DNA from: Membranipora membranacea
Lineage: Eukaryota; Bryozoa; Gymnolaemata; Cheilostomatida; Membraniporidae
Length of the DNA: 64,000 bases
Assembly: GCA_914767715.1 (NCBI GenBank)
Contig: OU612073.1
Location: forward strand, 24,676,001 to 24,740,000
Direction of reading: 5' to 3'
This document shows, piece after piece, positions 1-13,500 of the stretch. The notes beneath the pieces are model-generated. The model saw only the letters and a list, made by a program, of their open reading frames with translations, made no database searches and was not told the DNA's origin. Every line of letters begins with the position of its first letter. Position 1 is the first letter of the stretch. A program made the position numbers and the translations under genes.

Positions 1-52
1 GAATACGATTCATCAAAAATCAGAGCCGGATCTTTGTGAATCTGTGATTGTA

Positions 53-1514
53 CTACATGGAGACACCAAATCGAGAGCACACTTCTTGTAGTTTCTCTTC
101 TAGCTGAGCGTTTCTTATTTCTGTCTCCTTGTAGTTATACTTCAGGTCCTCAATCTCCTCAAAGAACTCAGGTCCAAAATTAGCCAGCTCTCGCTTCAAC
201 TGTAACGATGTAAACCAATTAGCATTTCTTTTCCTTTAACAAAATTTCCTCGGCACAAGATGTACTGTTATTTACACATATTTTGTAAAAATTCTCAAAT
301 ATTTTGCTACTGTCAAATTTCGTGTTTTGATTTTTTTTTTAAATGCTCTACACTGAAACGATCTTCGCGTAGAAAAAAAAGGGGTAAACATTGCACTGTG
401 GACAGCATGTTTTTTCAACTTGGGCAAATGTTTGCATAGACATCCTGGCCAGAGAGAGCTGTGAGAATGTCTGTCTCAAGCTAAGAAAATAGCCTAGGAT
501 ATACAAAGTACTTGTGTGTTGGAGACTGAAACACTTTGTAGGGACACACATGGGTATCATCCACATTTCCCCCTAATATCGGGAAATAAAGTAATCAATG
601 AAAAAGAACTGATAAATAGACCAGATATGAGGCCATCTTTTGAGACTTTCTGTTTCCCTTTCATAGATGATACCTGAGCCAATAAGGCTTTTTACAAAAC
701 TGTGTCCTATTCAAAAAATATACTGCAGGGTGTAAGGGACATAACTTTGCATCGAGCATCATGCAAGACACCAGAGCTAATAGTTCTATTGAACTTCCAA
801 TAATTTTTCAAGAGCATTCACTCCAACAGCTTGAACAGCAAGGAAGACAGAAATCTCCTTCTGTAACATGATAACCAGCTCACCTTGTCGTTCTCAGTCC
901 GGTATTTATCACAGAGTTGTTTGGTTTGCTGTAGATGAGTAGATAACTTAGCTTGATCCCTGAGTGACGAGTCATACTTTCTCGCTTTCTCCACCATCGA
1001 TTCATCCTATCACAACAAAGTACTCATGACATTGGATAAAGACAGAGGGTGACAATTAGGGGAGTACAGCTACTGATGTAAGAAGTGTAACCATATAGGC
1101 ATCACATGGCAAGGCTGTACTTACAAAAAGTTCTCCTTAATAAATTGAGGGTATGCAGCTTTTGAACAGATATTTGAGAAAATAAAATGTTTCAACATTG
1201 GTGGTCACAACTAGCTAAATAAGATGATGAAGCAGCCTCTGAACGAATATGCAATGTTAACTCACGTAATCATTGGCCACAGAATGACCTTTAAGTTTTC
1301 TGATCTCGTGGAGAAGCTCGCCCTTCTCATCCTCCAGTCTCTCATTGGTCAGTTTAGCTCTCTGTAGCTGTGACATCACCTGAACAATGTCAATAAGATT
1401 ATTTATTTGTCATAAAATACTCAGCTGGTGTCAAAGCGTGGCTGGCCAGTCCAACCAGAGAGGCAGACAAAAAGTGGGAAAGAAACTTCCAAGTTCCTTT
1501 TCAGTAGTTGTTGC

Positions 1515-1559
<45 letters not shown>

Positions 1560-4500
1560 GTGCTCAAGTTACTTGATGGGAAACCTGAAGCTATCCAACA
1601 ATGATGTAAATCAGAGCAACACGCACACAGAATAAATCTTTGCTTTTACCTAGATAACCATCAAACCATGTCCATGTAGGATTGTGGCAACATAATACAG
1701 TTAATCACATTGTGTCATAAGGATGGTAGTAGTTATATAAATTATAAAGTATGAGGTATAGCAGTATTGCTAACCTCAGAATCAGTAAGCTGAGCACCAG
1801 GAGGGAATCGCTCCAGTATCTGTATTTTTCTCTCCATCTCTTCTTTGTCGTTTAGTAATTCTCTCTCCCTAGTCGCTGAATCTCTCAGTAATACCTTCAT
1901 ATCACCGACTGTCTTATTCTACAGGTAAAAACAAACAATGTAGCACTCCTGACTATGTGGTCACCAAAACTTGAATTGAGCAAAATTTTCCCATACGCCA
2001 AAAACACTGAAGAAACCCCTTGTTTTCCTTTTAAATCTTAGAGTCTATCTTTTTGTCACATCTGTGAAATACCCATACCAAGTTCACAGTAATTAAGCTC
2101 GGACCACAGGACCAAATGATAAACTCCAGTAATAACAAAAATACAATAAGTGATAAATCGGATGGTATAACTCGCCACTCTAACACCTCAGAGGAGCTTG
2201 TTAGCCATCTCACCTTATTCTCGAGTTCAGCAGTGAGCCTCACCACTTTCTCTTCGTTTAGTTTGGTGACAGCTGTAGCCTTCCATGTCTTCTGATCCAT
2301 CTGAGAGGTTGTGGGCTTAGCCTCGGCATCGTCCAGCTGGATCCTGAGCTCATGGATTGTCTCTGCATGCTGCTCAGAGGTGAGGCGAGCGGAATTCAGC
2401 GCAACCTGTAACTTCTCGCTATTCTCTTGCTCCTATCAACAGTGAGGTTAATAAGGATGTGAAACTCTAATTTGGGAGCTTATGTATCAATCAGATATGA
2501 TTATCTCAGAGGTTGAAATCAGCAGAGAAATTAAATCATGTGGTTTCATCAGTCTCAGAGTGAGAGAAAACATTATATTTATTTTCGCATAGTAGTCATG
2601 ATTACAAAAAGACACAGAAAAATATAACCCCACCTTTTTGAGATCTTTCCTGAGCCTTTCAAAGTCAGTTGTGAGTCTTTTAGTTCCCTTATCCTTCATT
2701 TCATATCTCTCTGTGAGCGTAGCACCCATTTTTGATCTGTAACGACACATGAGTTATATAATGCAAGCATCCTGACAATGGATGTGGATTGTTGGGGATG
2801 ATACCTTTAAAAACTTATATCTAAAAGATACATGTATTACTTATATTATATATAAATATATATAATACCTCTATGCTTCAGACGCTTAACATGATTGAAC
2901 TGAATTGTTAATTGCAGGTAAACACTATAGAGAGATGTCTACAGGTTAGTATGAGGTGAAGAGATCACACTGAAATCTGCCTCTTTCAGATCCCGAGGGC
3001 CTAAAGTTTGAGGGCATTATGTGTGCTGCTATGGAGAATCAGATTTTATGTAGGACAATTTCATACCAGAATACGGCGATGACAATCCATGCTCACATTA
3101 CCCTCTTCATCATTATCTATAAGCCTGTGTCTCAGCCTCACCTGAGTTCTGCTAGCTGATCTCTGAGAGCCTCATTCTCACTCTCTAGATTAGTTAGCCT
3201 CTCATTACTAACTATACCAGGTGCCATCTTCAATCTCTCTACCTGTCAACAATAACCACCACAAGGTGTGAGTCAAATACTACAGGTGCTACAGGTGCTA
3301 CAGGTGATACTGTGATGTGCAGCTGTCACACAGACTTAACAATAATAAATATGTATTTATGTATTTGTGTATTTGTGTTCCTCCTAACATCAGCAGTGTG
3401 ATGTACTGGGGTGACATGCAATTAGATTCCATTCACTGACTTATAGAAAGATAAATAAACCTTCACCAAACTGAGTTTTAACCATAAATATAAACATATA
3501 AATATTCATATGTTTATGGTATTAACCCTTGCCTCCCGTACTAAGTCAAAGATTATTGTCCAGGCTATATATGGAAGGATTTCAGCTATAAGAGACCCTT
3601 ACCTCAGCTTGTTTCTTCTCCACAACCTTCTTGAGTAGAGAGATAGTCTTCTCCAGATCTTTCTGGCTTCTTCCGCTCTCTCCTATACGTCTTATCATAC
3701 TGGCCTGAGATCCTGACGCCCATGAGCCAAATGAGCGGGCAGAGGCTGTATCCCCGTCACGATCAGCCTTCATAGCCTCAATATACATCTTTTGACTTTG
3801 TATTTTCTCCTGAAGTATGAGACAGTTATTTTTACTAGTTAATCTTGATTACTTGCGAATTTTGAGGATGGGAATGAGGACCTCAAAAACAATTACTGGT
3901 TATATCAATGGTAAAAAGAAGCATGCATCAAGGCCCATAACTGATAACGAACCTTCAATCTGGGCAATTCCTGCTGGAGTTGTGCTGTCTCAAATCTGAG
4001 AGATAAGTTCTCCTCTGATAGTTTGAGAACATCACTTTGTAGTTTCTGTTCTCGGGCTATTAGATCAGGATAGGCTGCTTCACCTGCTGCTCCTGACTAT
4101 ATGTACAGAAAATCAATCCAATGTAACCATAAAATACAAAATACTATCGAGTCTCACAATTAGAAACCTTGAGTGAGTTGAAAATATGTACAGCTATTAC
4201 TGTATTTATGCAACTCAGGATACATTGAAATAGATGCCAGCCCAACTTATCTTCACCACTGAAATAACACTATTCGTATAATATATTTCAAGGAATATAG
4301 AACAACAAAGAATGTGAAATCAATAATGATTTTAACATCAAATTCAAAGGTTTGGAGTTATGTTCCCATGTCAAATGACACTAAGAATCCACATTGAAAG
4401 ACTGAAGGTTAATGACAGATGCACAACGATTTATTCAGGAAGAATTCCTCCAACGAAAGAAGATCGGTGCGGCAAGAAGCACAAAAATATTTGATATTTC

Positions 4501-7500
4501 ACGACTACACTACTGGTGTATTAGAGAGTGAGAGTGACCAACAGAGACTTACATCTTTCTTTGATTGTATGTACTTCTCCATTTGTTCTAATTTATCAGT
4601 AAGTTGACGATTTCTCATCTGAACTTCTTCGAAAGCTACATCACGAGTCATCATAAGTTGCTGTCGCAAATCACTCAACTACAGGGAGATGAATTAAAGT
4701 GAACATTGTTATACAAAGGTGTAAAGATAAGCAATTACCTATACAAGCATATTATGGATTAACTAAAAAAACATCAAAATATCAAAACATTGTGCTGTTC
4801 AATTCAAATTATAATCCTAAAATTTTCACACTTTTCTGCGTATAATAATCTGACCATTTTGACTAGATGACAAAGTTCCTGCAAATTTTTATATACTTTG
4901 ATCTGGTGCTCGAGTTACAAAGCAAAGAGTACAATCTAAATTTTGCCCAGTAGTACACACAAGATTATGTCTGTACTCAGAGCATTTTTAGGGATATGTA
5001 ATCTGAGGATCAGTAGAAATATACAGTCTGAGTAGGCGGAATGATAAGGACAAATCAGGGGCCGTACCTCATTGTGTAACTGGGCGTTCTGATCTCTTAG
5101 CTCCTGTTCCTGTAATCCAGCAGTTTTAGCAGCACCCAGAGGTGGGGCGTTCTTATACGCCTTCCTCTCTAGTGCATCCTTAGCTTTATTAGCTCTCTCC
5201 AGTGCATTCTTTAGCATCTCATTATTAGACTTGAGTTTCGAGCTCTCAGATTCAGCGTTAGCCAGTTTGACTTTTGTCCTCTCCAGAGTCTTCTGAATTT
5301 TCTTAGTCTCCTCCCACTTCTCGACAGCAGCAGTCGACTAGAAAAATAGATGAGTAACCGTTATTTATGTGTTATCTTACTCACCGTATGTTAGGTGATT
5401 GTGCTGGTTTATTGATATGTATTAATGTGTAAGTCAGGTATGTACTCTCAGCTATACCTAATTTTTTCAAATATTACAAGCATGCCATATTCCCAGGGTT
5501 CAAACCGTGTCAACCGGCAAGCATGTAATACAATCAATTAGTTATTGAGGTAAATCACTTTGATTGTTCTCAGCTAACGACACAATAACAATTTATTCTT
5601 TGGCTTGATCCATAACATCCCTGACATACCTATGAGAGAAACATAATACTACAGGAGCAGACAACTGCTAATTACAGTAGTCAGGCCTCTACACCCCGGA
5701 GGAGTAAAGTATTCACGGTGAAAAAGTTCACCATTCCGTGCAGGCCTAAAGTCACCACGAGGACAACTGATCTTAACTTCAGCTAATATTATCTCTACTA
5801 GAGAAAGCGCTGCTTGTACACAGACTATCTCACCCTGTTAGCTGACGAGGACTGACGTAGTATATCCTCGCTCGGTTTCTCAGCTCTGTTAAATCTCATC
5901 TTACTATCAGATAACTGATGTTCCAGTGATTTCACCTGATTACGTAATGTCTCTACTTCCTGTCTGTTTGCACCACCAGCTGGCTTCTAAAAGGAGATGA
6001 ATATTTGTCATGGTTAATAGTCAACCAAGTTATCTTGTCCAATATAGTCTGGTAAAACAAATAACAAGCAAACACTTCCTGTTCACATTAGGAAAAGTGA
6101 GGAAAGTCCTGGTCAAGCCAGAAGTCATATCTAAAGAGCTCATCTTAGGCCTTCAACAGGCCATACCGTCAACAAAAATAAAAATGATGGCAGGCACAGA
6201 AGTATCCTCCGGTCACAGTAAGGGGACGGGGGTTGATACCCATGTTTGTATAAAATAGGATAACTAAAAAAGCCTTACTTTATTCCCAGATGAGAGCCTC
6301 TCTATTTTTCTCTCTAGCGTGTCGTTTTCTTCCTCCAGTCTCCGTTTACCCTCCTTTAGTCTGCTGACAGCACTCTCCTTCCTCGACAGCTCATCACGTA
6401 ACTCCTCATTCTCCATGTGTAACTGTACCTCCTTATCTGACTTACGTCGTCCGTCTCCACGTCGCGCCTGTCATACAATTACATATCCCATAATACATCA
6501 TCATTTCATAGATGGTTCTAACGCTAACACAACTCTGATATGGCAAGTAAACAAAAGAATTCATGAATCTGTGATGTGATGTGAGCAGAACTAAGACAAC
6601 CATAATGCCATGCGACATTGTGAGCTCATCTCAATATGAATAACAAGTGACACGCGACCAAGGATCTGAAGATTGCCCATTAGAATTAAGGTCATCACAA
6701 TTCAAGGACTATGAGAGGTTAGTACTCTAGATACTCTTAGTTCGCTGTAGTTAGCTAACCAGTCTACCTTCTCCAGATCTGCCTCGAGCTCTCCTATCCT
6801 CTCTCTCAGATCTTTAGTTCTCTTATCGATGAGTTTCTGTATATTCCAGTCTTGTGCTGCGTTACTAGCGTTAACCTTGACAGCTTCCTCGGCCTGATGT
6901 ACTAAATCTGATCTCAGCTCCTTCAGCGCTCCAGTCATCCTCTATAGAATATGATAACATGTGGTTCATATGGTACTAACTGAATGGTTATATATGGCGA
7001 TACATTGTAACAGAACAGTCTAACTCTTACCTAACGCTCAAAACCTGAGCAACCATCATGATTTTATAGATCATATCATGTCAATGTATGACAAAAAGTG
7101 ACACAGACATTTTACCATTAAATAACAAGGCAATGCTCCAAATCGTCAAGGAATAAGAATATCCTGTGGTGATTGAAAGCTGGTGACGATATGCTCCTGT
7201 TACTGAGAGAATAATCATATAATCAGATTACTACCAGCTTGACTGATTTACATTAGTGTATTTGCATCAGACGCCAAATTAGACTGCGAGTAGATTTTTG
7301 GCACAAAAGCCAAGCTTGGTAACATTTACGAGTTCGATATTTGCCGGGTGAGTCCTGTCCATAATGTATGACGACCAAGTCAGAGCATGGGACAATTTTC
7401 AACATTGTGAAACATAACTGGGAAGCAGAGCAACTGTGGATAATTGTGACTACATATTGCTCCAACTCTGTGTCCTGCAGTGTAAGTACACTGTCAGCTT

Positions 7501-10500
7501 CAGGGATAGAGGGTCACTGAATAAAATAGTATGTCCTGTAATGTTCTCCGTTGAATGGTCAATAGCAACTATCAGCAAGCAAGAACAGAGCAATATAACT
7601 ATTTTAAAATATGGTGATGACCCTTGTATTTGTTGGTTGCATCTCTGATAATAATGACTTGTCTAATTATTTTAATGAGATCAATAGAATCTCTGGTCTA
7701 TGCAAAGAACTCGACTTATTACTTAATCCTTCTAAAACCCAAGAGATGCTTTTCTCCACTAAGAGAGATAAACCTGACAGTCCTACTCTCGAATTAAATG
7801 GTGTGAAAATAGATTTTTGTGACAATGTTAAATATTTGGGAGTTCTCTTTGATAACAAATTACGTTTCGAAGATCATGTCAATAATGTTGTATCCAAAGC
7901 AAATCAGAGAATGTTTGTCATCAGAACCTTTAATTATCAGAGTACAAAGCCTTTAGCCTGCGTGTTATTTAAAAGTTTTATTATATCCATTCTAACCTAC
8001 TGCCTACCTATTTTGTTCACTAGTATTTATTCACGAGACAAGAAAGCTCTGAGAAAGTTTTTTAAGCAAGGCGACAGACTAGGTCTTGATATTGGGGACC
8101 TAGATTCAGTCATATCAAAACGTACAAAGAACCTGGCCCTGCAGATAATACATGATGACGAACATTTTTTAAACAATTTTCTCGAGAAACTCCCCTCAGG
8201 CAGATATCGCAGCCTTAAATACAGAACTGCCTGGGGTAAAGACTCATTCCTCAGACACTTGATTTTGATATTGCAAGATATTTTTTAATCCACTAGAAGT
8301 CAGACTTTACTTTACTCATTTTGTTCATGTTTCTTTTTGGTATTCCCTACTCATGTAACAGTATAAACACTCAATCTCGCAGCATACCTAATGTTTGTGA
8401 CAAATTAAACCAACCAACCAGCATTAGTATCCTATTACAAAGCCTCATCTCATAATTCAGTTGCATTTATTTGTCAGACAGAACAACAGGATTAAACAAA
8501 GGATTGTTTGCCAAGCCAGGATGTGATTGTTATAATACTAAACACACAAAGAGAGAAAATTGGGTAATTACCACAACTCTGAAAGACAACACCCTAGTCC
8601 CAAAATGAGGTTTCTTTGGTATTACACAAATAAGTCTACTTATTCAGCTAAGGCCTTTGACTGATCATTGTAGGTATGAAAGAATTCGGGTGTTTCGTAA
8701 CTTTCCAAATTTGGATCAATCCTGATAATTTCTCATTGATCCTGCAGCTCCGTGCAGCTACTTAGGATAAACTTTACCTGGTGTCGACCCATACCATGTA
8801 TCTCTCTCAAAATGCTGCACATTATCCAAGGTCCAAACTGTCGTGTATGATGTGGTACAAACAAGGAGTTACTCCTTGGGATCAACAATACTCAAGTCAT
8901 CCTTAGACAAACAACTAACAAACTCATCAAGATGCACCAGCAGACAGACAGCGATATTGATTATTGAGAAATCAATGCAACAAGTGAGATCAGATTGCAT
9001 AACGATACAGCGGACAGCGGAAGGCCAGTGATCACTGATAATTAATAATAAACAGCTGACTCCCACAATGCACTGATATCACTGATAATCAATAATAAAC
9101 AGCTGACTCCCAGAATGCACAGATTAAGATAGCACACTTCATATTATTTATTGTGAGGCGAAACTGAAAGCCCTCTTTGCCGTCTCAATAAGAAGAATAG
9201 CGTAGCTTCTTGCTGCTGGGAGTTTTGGGGCATTTGCTGAAACATCATTTTGAGCTCATATTTACAGTCACTGAGATACAACATACAGCGGTGCGCGTAC
9301 CACTGCACAACACACAGGTCTTCAGCTAGAAACCATGAGTCAAACGCTGTTTCGAGGCCTTCTCTAGTACAACCTCCTCATGGCCGGCCCCAGCAGCATG
9401 AAGCCACCCCTGTGTGTTGCTGAGCATCTCAATCAATCTCATCAATCCCTCAGTGCATTTTGTAAGTTTCGGTGGTTTGACATAATTGGTGTGTTTACGC
9501 TGTTGCGCAACCAGGGAGGCTGCCAACTCTTCATTGTTTCAGTGCAACAATGTTCGCCCCATCACTCTCATGCTTATACTCTAAGCCAAACCAGTGCAGG
9601 GAGGTTTGCTTTCCATCACCTCATCGGCGCAAAGTCGCTATCGTCAAGGCACCCGCCCCTCGTGCCACTCGTTCACTACTCAAATTCACCACATTGAGCA
9701 TAGTACAACTCATACACAAGTCAGAGAGATGACTTGTTTGCGCTACAGCCAGTGGGCTGACTGTGATTTCCTGTCTCGCTCTGCCTGCCTTTTATGCGAG
9801 GGCCAAGCTTTTAATCCTATGTTTGTAAAACCTTAGATCTAACTCATACTCACTTTGATTTTCACTCTGCAGAGATTAAACTACTTTAATTTGAGTATTA
9901 AAGGCATAATCTTGCTTAGCCTTCTACCCCAAGCAATTTGCTTATCATCACTTAATCCCCTCATTCTAATCCTTACAAGGATTATAACAAAAGGAATTAA
10001 ATGCTGGCCAACTCCACAAAACAAAGTGAGTGTGTTAAACCCCAGCTTACAAGTAATAGGATTACTTAGCTTTTGTCTTCACACAGTGCTGTTGCCATAT
10101 CCATGCAGATGCGCTTTCTGCCTCATGTACTATGCTTTTTGTGACTTGTTTGAGTGCTCTTCCTGAAAGCCCAACTATAGTCAGACATTTGGTAGCTGAT
10201 CTAGCCATGAATCCACGGCAGCCAACTTCCACTGCGAATAATTCGCAATTCCAACCTTTGTCTTGGCATTGTGTGACCAGATCTTCGTATCTTGTCAGTT
10301 TTCTCTCATGCGCATATGAGAGATTTTCTTCCCAAGGCACCGTCAATTCCATCAGTATTAGTGCTTTTTCTTTGTCAGACCAAACAATTAAGTCTGGTCT
10401 TTGGTTCGTGATCACAATATGCTGTGGCATGCTGAGCTGCTCTGTGAGGTCGCATCTCACCTGCCATTCTCCGCTGTTCATCAATCCCTTTTTGCGCAAA

Positions 10501-13500
10501 ATCTTTTCACGCGCTTCACCACCAGCATTAGCATATTCACACTTCTCCGTGACATATTTACACAACACTTTCAGGACTTGATTATGCCTATACGTGTATC
10601 TTCCCAGGCTCTGTTGGCAATTCGACAGTATATGTCGAAGTGTGCCCTTAGCCGAGCACTCGGCGCATTTCGAGTTCTCGGTCAAATTCCAGCGTTCCAG
10701 GTATGCCGGGGTCGGTAGTTGATCATAAGCTGCACCAACCAGAGAGCTGATCCTTTGTGGCTCCATCGACCACAATTCTGTCCATTTGAGCTGTCGCTGC
10801 TCAACAGACTCCCAACAAGTCCACCTGCCTTGTTGGGCTTGGCCTACAGCTTGTGTCTGGCGGCGCTCCTCTTCCATCTTGCGCACCTCATCAACTACCA
10901 TCTCCCGTCTAACCTTTGGGCTTTCCTTTGAGAACCACCGGTTTGCTTCCCAGCCGATGCCATGACGTGCAGTTGTCACAGCACCCACAATCTCACTTAT
11001 CTCCAGTCGAGATTTGGCATCTCTGACAGTCTCTGTGACAGACCATTTTTTACCAGTGTCAAGTGTTGGAGCACATTCCCTTATCACCTGGTCTGGTGAC
11101 TCGTTCAACATCATATCTAGTCTCGCCTTTGATGTTTTGTACTCTTCCACAAGCGATTTCATAGGTAGTGAAAGAGTAAACGAACTGGCATACAGTGCAT
11201 TAGTGTTGAAGCTCCTTGGAACTCCAAGCCACTTACGCATGTGCTTGTTAATCATTTGCTCCATTCTCTCAACTGGTGTTAGCGGAATATCATAAACTGT
11301 CAGAGGCCACAGAATTCGAGGCATGAGTGCAAAGTTGAGAATCCAGGCTTTGTATTTGCCAGACAGACCACATTTTTCAATTGCGTCCAGCCCTGTAATG
11401 AGTTGCTTTTTCACCTCGTTTCCGCGAAACCTGTCTGTGATCGGTAAACTATACCATCTTCCTAAGCTCTTCACAGGCTGCTCTGCAAGCGTGGGAATAC
11501 GCTCTGTTCCTATGAAGTAGGTATTTGGTACAGGTTTGCCTTTACACAAAGACAGGGACCGGCTCTTGCTAGGTTTGAATCGCATCGCACATCTCTCTAT
11601 CAACTCATGCAGTCTATCGATTGAAGCTACAACCTGGGCCTTATCTGGTGATATTATTGTAATATCGTCCATAAAGGCCCTCATCGGCGGTAGTATCTGG
11701 TTATTCGCAACCTGGATCCCATTCACACTGCATTGTGAATTCCGTATAACTATCTCCATCACCATAACGAATAGCAAAGGTGATATAGCACATCCCATAG
11801 GGATGCCTACTGCCAGCTCTTGCCAGCTCGTGGTAAAGTTCTTAGTAGTGAATCGCATTTTGAACTTTTTATAGTAGCGCTCAACCATAACCCTTAGCCT
11901 GTCGGGCACCCAGAAGTGTGATAGTGCGAGGTCAATTATGCTGTGCGGTACAGAACCATAGGCATACGCCAAATCCAACCAGATTACCTCAAGGTTCGAC
12001 TTTGCTTGTTTAGCAGACTTTATTGCTGACCAAATCATGCTCACATGCTCAAGACATCCAGGGAATCCTGGGATGCCTGCCTTCTGAACTGATGGATCAA
12101 TGAATCCATTGTTCATAAGATAATCTGTGAGGCGTTTTGCCAGAACGCTGAAGAATATCTTGCCTTCTACATTTAGCAGTGATATTGGTCTAAACTGCCC
12201 TAGGTCCTCCGCCTTATCCTCTTTCGGTATATACACACCATTCGCACAACACCACTCATCTGGGATCTTGCCAGACTTCCAGATTTGGTTGAGCACTTTT
12301 GTCAAGATCTCCAGTATGCCTGGACATTTCTTGTATAGCTTATAACTGATGCCATTAATTCCTGGAGCACTTTTGGCACGTGCCTTGGTAACTACATGTG
12401 CAACTTCTCCAAGCTTGATATCACCCATCTCAAAACTGAAACCTGGAGATGTTGGACGTTTAAGCCCAGCAATATCAGTGTTCACCTCGCTCTTGTTACC
12501 GTACACTTTTGCCAAGTGTGCCTCAACTTCTGCCTGACTAGCCTTGAGCTCGCCGCTCTTACTCTGCTCAAACAACTTCTTGGCAAATCCGTATGGATTT
12601 TTCATGAAATTGTTCAAGTTCTTTCGCTTCAACTTCCTCTTCTTCCTCAAGGCCTCAGCTCTGGCTAGCCTTCTTATTCGTTCCTTGACATCATTAAGCA
12701 ATACAGAATACACTGGATATTAATTAGCACCAAGATATCAACCATATGACCTCAAGCAATATGATTTATTACAGAGAAGATTCAAGCTTATTAGGCTCTG
12801 ATGAAAACTCGTCGTTTGAAAGGAGGCAAAATAACACAACCATATAAACAAGGCTACAACAGGTAGTCTCATTTTGTAGGCACTTGTTGAAAAACGAATA
12901 TGGTATCAGGACTGGGTAGTCAACATACTGCAGCAAACCTCTTCTCTTACAAAAGTCTCTGGACTTATAAATTCACCAGAATAAATATGTAATATATATT
13001 ATAGATCCACAATGTGAATATATAAATCCTGTGTAGGAATCATATAATATCTCTATGGTAGGAATATACCATTATTATCAAATCCAACGTGATTATAAGG
13101 CTCATTTTAGAAGAACACCTGACCTGGTACTTCACCTCACCTCACCTAGAACACCTGACCTGGTATTTCGATTACATCAGGCTAATATAAGACAGATTGT
13201 GAAATCTGACCATCAACATAAAAGTATACTTGAAGGCAGGTTCACACTTGGAGAGAAGACGACCCGGATAGGAGAGAAGACGACACGGATAGCTCACTAG
13301 CTCTCTATTACGTCTCACTAACCTGTAACTCGTCATCCTTCTCCTGTATCTGCTGTTTGAGCCGGTTCATGTGCTCTTTAGCTGCTGCTGTCGGCCCTCT
13401 GGTGGCAGCCTGTTTCTCGTTCTCTATATCCTGGTTAAGTTCTGATATACGAGAGTTGTGAGCTGCTAGCTGCTTCCTTAAATCCTCGTTCTCCTTATCA

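Larger units (their letters stand above)
6942..13322. other. Largest CEP290 intron (6.4 kb), a retroelement-rich insert region
   Basis: The flanking coding exons join in phase 0 and match continuous CEP290 sequence, so the whole interval is intronic. It contains a plus-strand LINE remnant near 7575-8420, a tandem duplication near 9012-9119 and a minus-strand RLE-type element around 10062-12713. I see no recognisable coding in 8420-9010 or in 12720-13322. Confidence 0.9.

Noticed and set aside
1387-1635. Plus-strand ORF with a polyvaline run
   Set aside because: It is the (TTG)n repeat in a CEP290 intron.
9326-9697. Overlapping ORFs on both strands upstream of the LTR-less element
   Set aside because: Probably element 3' UTR or flank; no motif could be named on either strand.
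10132-12668. Plus-strand ORFs of 60-150 codons opposite the retroelement
   Set aside because: They are antisense shadows of the RT/nuclease frame, with no independent motifs.
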